Shown here: positions 59,492 through 64,000 of the stretch, one piece after another
Layout: each line of letters starts with the position of its first letter
How positions within the stretch are numbered: the first letter of the stretch is position 1
NCBI RefSeq assembly: GCF_017487405.1
Contig: NZ_CP062222.1
Span: forward strand, 2,961,001-3,025,000
Direction: 5' to 3'
DNA length: 64,000 nucleotides
DNA from: Brevundimonas goettingensis
Lineage (GTDB): Bacteria; Pseudomonadota; Alphaproteobacteria; Caulobacterales; Caulobacteraceae
The notes under the pieces: model-generated
Databases searched by the model: none
Seen by the model: the letters and a program-made list of their open reading frames with translations, nothing else
Told to the model about the DNA's origin: nothing
Translations under genes and position numbers: made by a program

Positions 59492-60433
59492 GTGCAGGAC
59501 ATGTCCCTGCCCGTCCTCAACACCTTCGCCGGCAATCCGCTCGATCGGGCGGGCGATCTCCGAAACGACCCCAGCTGGATCGAGGCGCAGGCGACGCATC
59601 CGGAGGCCCTGGCCATGGTGCTGTGGGAGGGTCAGCCCCTGCTGGAGCAAGGCCCCGAGGGGCCGCGTCTGGCCTGGCTGTCGATGGGCCATGCGCGGGA
59701 TCTGGTGAAGGATCGCGAGCTGTTCCTAGGTCTCTGGAAAGAGGCGCCGGTCTTCGCCATCGAATATGAGACGCCTGACGATCCGACGACCGGGCCGGTG
59801 CGGGGTCTGGGCCAGTTCACCGGCATGCGCGACGCGGCGGCCGTCCTGCCGGGGAACGAGGCGGCCATGGCGGGCACGGCCAAGGCCCTGTTCGACTGGC
59901 GACGTCGGCACGGTTTCTGTTCCGCCTGCGGCCAGAAGAACGGCATCGCCAACGGCGGCTGGAAGCTGATCTGCTCCGCCGACGGGACCGAGCATTTCCC
60001 GCGCGTCGATCCGGTGACCATCATGCTGCCGGTCTACCGGGGCGGGGCCGAGCCCCTGTGCCTGCTGGGCCGTCAGGCGGCCTGGCCGGCGGGGCGGATG
60101 TCAGCTCTTGCCGGCTTCCTGGAGCCCGGCGAGAGCATCGAGGAGGCCTGCGCCCGCGAGATCAAGGAGGAGAGCGGCCTGACGGTGACGGCCGTCCGCT
60201 ACCACTCCAGCCAGCCCTGGCCCTTCCCGTCCCAACTGATGATCGGCCTGATCGCTGAGGTGTCCGACGATCAGGCGGCGCCGGACGAAACGGAGCTGGA
60301 AGAAGTGAGATGGCTGACGCGGGCGGAGGCGGCGGATGTCATCGCGGGCGTTCATCCGACGATCAAGGCCCCGCCGCCCTTTGCGATCGCGCACACGCTA
60401 ATCAAGGCGTGGGTGGAGGGGTTTGAGGTTTGA
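59492..60433 (+). CDS. nudC: NAD(H) pyrophosphatase / deNADding Nudix hydrolase
   Basis: This 313-aa protein has the NudC zinc ribbon start (HGFCSACGQKN, then WKLICSADGTEHFPRVDPV), the Nudix box GFLEPGESIEEACAREIKEE and the NudC-specific SQPWPFPSQLM. The second Cys pair of the ribbon is reduced to one visible Cys, as in some alphaproteobacterial members. It cleaves NADH and removes NAD caps from RNA. GTG 59492 follows GGAGGG closely; ATG 59501 is the alternative start. Confidence 0.92.
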   Translation: MQDMSLPVLNTFAGNPLDRAGDLRNDPSWIEAQATHPEALAMVLWEGQPLLEQGPEGPRLAWLSMGHARDLVKDRELFLGLWKEAPVFAIEYETPDDPTTGPVRGLGQFTGMRDAAAVLPGNEAAMAGTAKALFDWRRRHGFCSACGQKNGIANGGWKLICSADGTEHFPRVDPVTIMLPVYRGGAEPLCLLGRQAAWPAGRMSALAGFLEPGESIEEACAREIKEESGLTVTAVRYHSSQPWPFPSQLMIGLIAEVSDDQAAPDETELEEVRWLTRAEAADVIAGVHPTIKAPPPFAIAHTLIKAWVEGFEV

Positions 60434-60602
60434 AGTTCACCTCTCCGCGCGAAGGCGCGGGGAGAGGACAGATCGACGCGCCAGCGACGATCAGGAGAGG
60501 GCGACACGGTGTTGAAAGTCCCTCACTGGAAAGATCGCGTCGCCCCCTCCTGATCGCTTCGCGATCTGTCCTCCCCATCGCCCTTCGGCGATGGGGAGGT
60601 GA
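60432..60602. repeat. long imperfect inverted repeat (family 2 palindromic element)
   Basis: CACCTCTCCGCGCGAAGGCG at the left pairs with CCTCCCCATCGCCCTTCGGC and GGGGAGGTG at the right; inner arms GGACAGATCG/CGATCTGTCC and CAGGAGAGGGCG/CGCCCCCTCCTG also pair. Overall order equals the element at 24798-24972. It separates convergent nudC and kdsB. Confidence 0.7.
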
Positions 60603-60604
60603 GC

Positions 60605-61327
60605 TCAGGCCAATTTCCGCGCCGCTTCCAGATCCGCCGGGTTGTCGACCGACAGGGGCGCTTCCGCGATGACGGCGGCCCAGATCGACAGGCCCATTTC
60701 CAGGGCGCGCAGCTGTTCCAGCTTTTCGCGTTTCTCCAGCGACGACGGCGGGGCGGCGCAGAAGCGCATCAGGGCCTCGCGGCGGTAGCCGTAGACGCCG
60801 ATGTGACGCCAGACGGGCACGTCGCCGTAAAGGGTCGAGCGGGTGAAATAGAGGGCCTTGCCCTGACGTTCGCCCTCGGCGAGGGCCAGGACCGCCTTCA
60901 CGACATCGACGTTGGTGCGGTCGGACGCATCCGATTCGGAGGCGACCAGGGTGGCGATGTCGCAGGTCGGTTCGCCGTGCAGCAGGGCGGCGCAGGCGGT
61001 GGCCAGACCCGGATCGGCGAAGGGCATGTCGCCCTGCAGATTGATGACCGCATCATAGTCGCCGTCGGGGTCGATGGCCTCCAGCGCCGCGCGGATCCGG
61101 TCCGAGCCCGAAGGCAGGTCCGGATCGGTCAGGACGGCCTGGCCGCCGATGTCGACGATGGCGTCCACGATCTCCTGATCTCCGGCCGCCACGGCCACCG
61201 GCAGACCCGAGTTCAGGGCGCTTTCATAGGCCCGGACGATCATCGGCTTGCCGCCGATATCGGCCAGCGGCTTGTTCGGCAGACGGGTCGCCGCCATGCG
61301 AGCGGGTATCAATATGAGCGGGTTCAT
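60605..61327 (-). CDS. kdsB: 3-deoxy-manno-octulosonate cytidylyltransferase
   Basis: This 240-aa enzyme makes CMP-Kdo for lipopolysaccharide inner core. Motifs: the N-terminal IPARMAATRLPNKPLADIGG, SGSDRIRAALEAI, VINLQGDMPF and HIGVYGYRREAL. The start is ATG 61327 (MNPLILIPARM), where the nucleotidyltransferase fold begins. Confidence 0.94.
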   Translation of the reverse strand: MNPLILIPARMAATRLPNKPLADIGGKPMIVRAYESALNSGLPVAVAAGDQEIVDAIVDIGGQAVLTDPDLPSGSDRIRAALEAIDPDGDYDAVINLQGDMPFADPGLATACAALLHGEPTCDIATLVASESDASDRTNVDVVKAVLALAEGERQGKALYFTRSTLYGDVPVWRHIGVYGYRREALMRFCAAPPSSLEKREKLEQLRALEMGLSIWAAVIAEAPLSVDNPADLEAARKLA

Positions 61328-61476
61328 CGTGCAGGTGTTGCCTTGTTGCGGCGGGACGTTTCTAACTGCGTTGTGGGTCGGTTGCGATTGCGGCGCTAGC
61401 GTGTCAGAGACGCCCACGCAAGAATTCGCCTCGTCCATTCAAGCGACGGGGCCCAAAACGGGGTGCGACGACACGG

Positions 61477-62211
61477 ATGAGCGGCGATCTGAAGTGGAAC
61501 AAGATTCTCGGCGCCGGTCTGGCGACGGCATTCGTGATTATCGTGGTTCAGCAGGTGGGCGTTCACGTCTATGCGACCCACGCCCCCGAGAAGCCCGGCT
61601 ATGCGGTCAACGTCCCTGACGAAGCGGCGGAGGGCGGCGACGCCCCGGCGCTGAAGCCCGACTGGGGCACGGTCCTGCCCGCCGCCGACCTGGCCGCCGG
61701 CGAGGCCGCCTTCGCCCGCTGCAAGGCCTGCCACAACAACGCCCAGGGCGGCCCTGACGCCATCGGCCCGAACCTGTACGGCGTGGTCGGCGGTCCGGTC
61801 ATGCACCGCGCCGGCTTCGCCTATGACGACGCCATGGCCAAGCACAAGGCCGAGCATCCGACCTGGGGCTATGACGAGCTGGACGCCTTCATCACCGCAC
61901 CGCAGAAATACGTCCCCGGCACCAAGATGTCCTTCGCCGGCCTGCGCGACACCGCGACCCGGATCAATCTGATCGCCTATCTGCGCTCCCAGGGTTCGGC
62001 CGGTTTCGCCATTCCGGCGCCGGATCCCACGCGTCAGCCGGGCGCCGCCGCCGCTCCGGCCGCAGAGGGCGCCGCCGCCCCCGCGACCACCGAAGGGGCT
62101 CCGGCCTCAGGCGCCGCGGTCCCGGCCGCCGGTCCCGCCGGCGCTGCGACCACCCAAGCCACCCCCGCGGCTCCGCCGGCCTCGACCAGCCCGGCGCCCG
62201 CGAACCACTAG
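61477..62211 (+). CDS. membrane-anchored cytochrome c
   Basis: This 244-aa protein has an uncleaved anchor (about residues 10-30), heme motif CKACH at 82-86, GPNLYGVVGG, and candidate Met ligand in PGTKMSFAGLRD. It is a CycM-like class I cytochrome that can shuttle electrons between bc1 complex and oxidase. The last ~65 residues are Ala/Pro/Thr-rich low complexity, an extension beyond the heme domain. A strong terminator follows. Confidence 0.9.
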   Translation: MSGDLKWNKILGAGLATAFVIIVVQQVGVHVYATHAPEKPGYAVNVPDEAAEGGDAPALKPDWGTVLPAADLAAGEAAFARCKACHNNAQGGPDAIGPNLYGVVGGPVMHRAGFAYDDAMAKHKAEHPTWGYDELDAFITAPQKYVPGTKMSFAGLRDTATRINLIAYLRSQGSAGFAIPAPDPTRQPGAAAAPAAEGAAAPATTEGAPASGAAVPAAGPAGAATTQATPAAPPASTSPAPANH

Positions 62212-62234
62212 GGTTCGATCGATCTGAAGTTTGA

Positions 62235-62260
62235 GAGGGCGGTCTTCGGGCCGCCCTTTT
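62235..62260 (+). terminator. rho-independent terminator after cytochrome c gene
   Basis: AGGGCGG and CCGCCCT form the stem around TCTTCGGG and are followed by TTTTCG. It lies 24 bases after the stop. Confidence 0.85.
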
Positions 62261-62270
62261 CGTTTGCGCG

Positions 62271-63065
62271 CTAGAGGCGGCGGAACACCGGCGCCGAGAA
62301 ACCATCGGCGGCGTAGCGCGCCTCGGCCTCGGCCAGATCCTCAATGACCACCGCTCCGGCGTGGCCCGTGGCGTGGATCAGGCGGTCGCCGTCCAGGGCG
62401 AAGGCGGAATGACCCGTCCAGCTCTCGCCGCTGTCGGGCTTGAGCCAGAGGACGAGGTCTCCGCGTTTCAGGTCGGCGCGGTCGACGGCGTACCCGAGCT
62501 CGGCCTGTTCGTCAGTGCGGCGCGGGCCGGCGAGGCCGCAGGCATAGAGGCAGGACTGGACCAGACCAGAGCAGTCGGTGGCGCGCGATGTGCGGGCGCC
62601 CAGCTGGTGGGGGGTCCCCAGCATCCGTTCGGCGACGGCGACGGGGTCGCGCTCGAACGTGCCGGTCGGCATCAGGTCATCTGCGGCGACGCCGGACCAG
62701 GCGTGATGGATCAGGGCGTTCAGCGGCAGGCCGGCGGTGGTCGAGGCGACGCGATGGGTGGCCAGAGGCGCGCCCCGGTCGAGCGCGGCGCGGTCGATCC
62801 AGCCGACGACGCCGTCGCGGCGGGCGCGCCCCCAGAGGCGGTCGCCGTCAGCGTCGAGCACATCGAAGACCTCGCCGAAGATCAGCTGGTCTACGCGTTC
62901 GGAAGCGGGGTCGGCGGAAAGCGAAATATCGGCGACCGGCAGGCGGCCGTGCATCGGGATGACCGCGCGGTACAGCGGGGCGCGCACGCGCCCTTCCAGC
63001 CCCAGTTCGGCCAGATCGGGCCGAAGGAGCCAGCTGCGTTCCTCGATGGCGGCGGCTGCGGTCAC
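62271..63065 (-). CDS. NlpC/P60 (C40) peptidase with SH3-like region
   Basis: This 264-aa cell-wall peptidase has an SH3-like N-terminal half (QLIFGEVFDVLDADGDRLWG, then WIDRAAL) and a C-terminal C40 domain with catalytic Cys in ATDCSGLVQSCLY, His in TGHSAFALDGDRLI and a third residue at HATGHAG. The GTG at 63065 follows GGGA by about 5 bases and is preferred over ATG 63107. It would cleave peptidoglycan cross-link peptides; no signal peptide is evident, so a dipeptide-recycling role (YkfC-like) is likely. Confidence 0.85.
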   Translation of the reverse strand: MTAAAAIEERSWLLRPDLAELGLEGRVRAPLYRAVIPMHGRLPVADISLSADPASERVDQLIFGEVFDVLDADGDRLWGRARRDGVVGWIDRAALDRGAPLATHRVASTTAGLPLNALIHHAWSGVAADDLMPTGTFERDPVAVAERMLGTPHQLGARTSRATDCSGLVQSCLYACGLAGPRRTDEQAELGYAVDRADLKRGDLVLWLKPDSGESWTGHSAFALDGDRLIHATGHAGAVVIEDLAEAEARYAADGFSAPVFRRL

Positions 63066-63232
63066 GCAAATCCCGACGAAACCGGGTCCCTGACGACCCG
63101 AGCGCATAGTCTGGGCATGGAAGGCGAAAGCGGCGTTAACGGCGGACGATTTTTCCCCAGGCGATTTGCGCGGCTTGAAGCGTCGCCGTTCGCTTCCCAG
63201 ATTGTAGGGACGCCGAAGGGGACCGATTTCCG

Positions 63233-63712
63233 ATGCTGCTGAGCCTGATGCTGGGAGTTCTCGCGGTCCTGATCGTCTTCCCCGAAACCCCGATGGCGCG
63301 GGCCCTTTGCCGCGTTCTGGTGGCGCCCCTTGCGGCGCGGCTCAACCGGGTCCGGCCGGGCCATCTGATCTTCGCCGGCGCGCTGATCGCCCTGGCGACC
63401 GCCCTGATCCTGCTGTTCGAATGGGAGGGGGTCAGGCTCGTCGGGATGGCCGCGCCCGAGGTCGTGAGCTGGCTGGCCATGTTCGACGCCGCCGCCGTGC
63501 TGGACCTCGCCGCCGTGGCCGTCGCCATGGCCGCGACGACGCGGTTCCGGGCGGTCAGGGATCGGGTGCTGGCGATGGCGGGTCAGGCCGTGACCACGGT
63601 CCGGACGGTCCGGGCCCGGGGACGACGGCGCTCGCCGAAGGTCCGGCCGACAGCACCGCGTCCGACGCGGTCCGACGATCCGGACCCGTTTGGAGCCTAC
63701 GCCTTCGGGTAG
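63233..63712 (+). CDS. membrane protein of unknown function
   Basis: This 159-aa protein has three hydrophobic spans (about residues 3-17, 45-63 and 84-104) and a basic, Arg/Pro-rich C-terminal tail. It overlaps the leucyl aminopeptidase stop by 16 bases, convergently. Codon use is normal. Function unknown. Confidence 0.65.
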   Translation: MLLSLMLGVLAVLIVFPETPMARALCRVLVAPLAARLNRVRPGHLIFAGALIALATALILLFEWEGVRLVGMAAPEVVSWLAMFDAAAVLDLAAVAVAMAATTRFRAVRDRVLAMAGQAVTTVRTVRARGRRRSPKVRPTAPRPTRSDDPDPFGAYAFG

Positions 63713-64000
63713 CGGCGCTTGAGCATTTCGTAGCAGGCGCGCATCGCCTGGGCCTCGCCGCCTTCGGGATGACCCGGGCGACCCCGGCTGTTCCAGGCGA
63801 AGATGTCCATGTGAGCCCAGGCGCCGGTGGTGGGCGCGAATTTCTGCAGGAAGAGGGCGGCGGTCACCGATCCGGCCTGGGCCCAGGCGGCGGAATCGTT
63901 TTTGACGTCGGCGATCTCGCTGTCGATCGAGGCCTTGTAGCCGGCCCAGAGCGGCATCCGCCACAGGGGGTCGTCGACCGCCGCCGAGGCGCTGAGCAGG
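63697..64000 (-). CDS. leucyl aminopeptidase family protein (C-terminal part; runs off right edge)
   Basis: The leftward frame is open from the edge and ends with DDPLWRMPLWAGYKASIDSE, AGSVTAALFLQKFAPTTGAW and AHMDIFAWNSRG, the M17 leucyl aminopeptidase C-terminus. These manganese/zinc exopeptidases release N-terminal residues from peptides. The catalytic core lies beyond the window. Confidence 0.85.
   Translation of the reverse strand, partial: LLSASAAVDDPLWRMPLWAGYKASIDSEIADVKNDSAAWAQAGSVTAALFLQKFAPTTGAWAHMDIFAWNSRGRPGHPEGGEAQAMRACYEMLKRRYPKA

Noticed and set aside
59298..59769. Coding frames over the SRP RNA region
   Set aside because: The interval folds as the SRP RNA with its universal GGAAGGCAGCAGCC core on the minus strand; frames here are incidental.

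Overview
The window is a high-GC alphaproteobacterial chromosome segment, most likely Brevundimonas or a close Caulobacteraceae relative. This is inferred from gene content and protein style: a cpdR-like receiver gene beside N-formylglutamate amidohydrolase, ahcY divergent from bioB, a DUF3035 lipoprotein after lspA, and very high GC3 codon use. No 16S gene is present to confirm it.

Region 1 (1 to about 13,900) is the integrase-proximal part of a prophage whose other end lies left of the window. It holds a 1027-aa tail fibre or spike with a predicted beta-helix, then a block of small accessory genes that includes the stump of a D12-class adenine methylase. Next come an endolysin/i-spanin/o-spanin lysis cassette, a mostly leftward block of small phage genes (DUF3606, zinc-ribbon-like, a JAMM-motif protein, a holin-like membrane protein), and a tyrosine recombinase 78 bp from tRNA-Arg(CCG), the presumed attachment site. 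Endolysin, i-spanin and a thermonuclease-like gene are all frameshifted, so the element looks defective.

Region 2 (13,900 to 43,100) is chromosomal backbone: DUF885 lipoprotein, lspA, DUF3035, thioesterase, SDR/phhB, a Crp-family regulator, exonuclease III, ubiE-ubiB, EF-hand lipoprotein, arfB, a paired amidohydrolase operon, etfBA, cobalamin adenosyltransferase, a MarR-GNAT fusion, ahcY/bioB, an ABC ATPase, glyoxalase and polA.

Region 3 (43,100 to 48,130) is an accessory insertion. An AT-richer gene encodes a coiled-coil/two-TM protein and converges on a leftward trio: a YjzC-like protein, a 39-aa proline/arginine-rich peptide and a DUF3892 protein. After these lies a dead DNA-packaging module (terminase small-like and large subunit) broken by G-run frameshifts and by insertions of dispersed palindromic repeats.

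Region 4 (48,130 to 64,000) returns to backbone: a frameshifted cpdR, N-formylglutamate amidohydrolase, VanZ-like protein, DUF599, ppa, lepB, an AraC/GyrI regulator, dapE, cupin/MFS, dcd, apaG, SRP RNA (ffs), nudC, kdsB, a membrane-anchored cytochrome c, an NlpC/P60 peptidase and the 3' end of a leucyl aminopeptidase. A strong candidate for an undescribed small RNA (about 85 nt, with its own promoter, three hairpins and an exposed CCUCC) lies at 50,070-50,154 on the minus strand.
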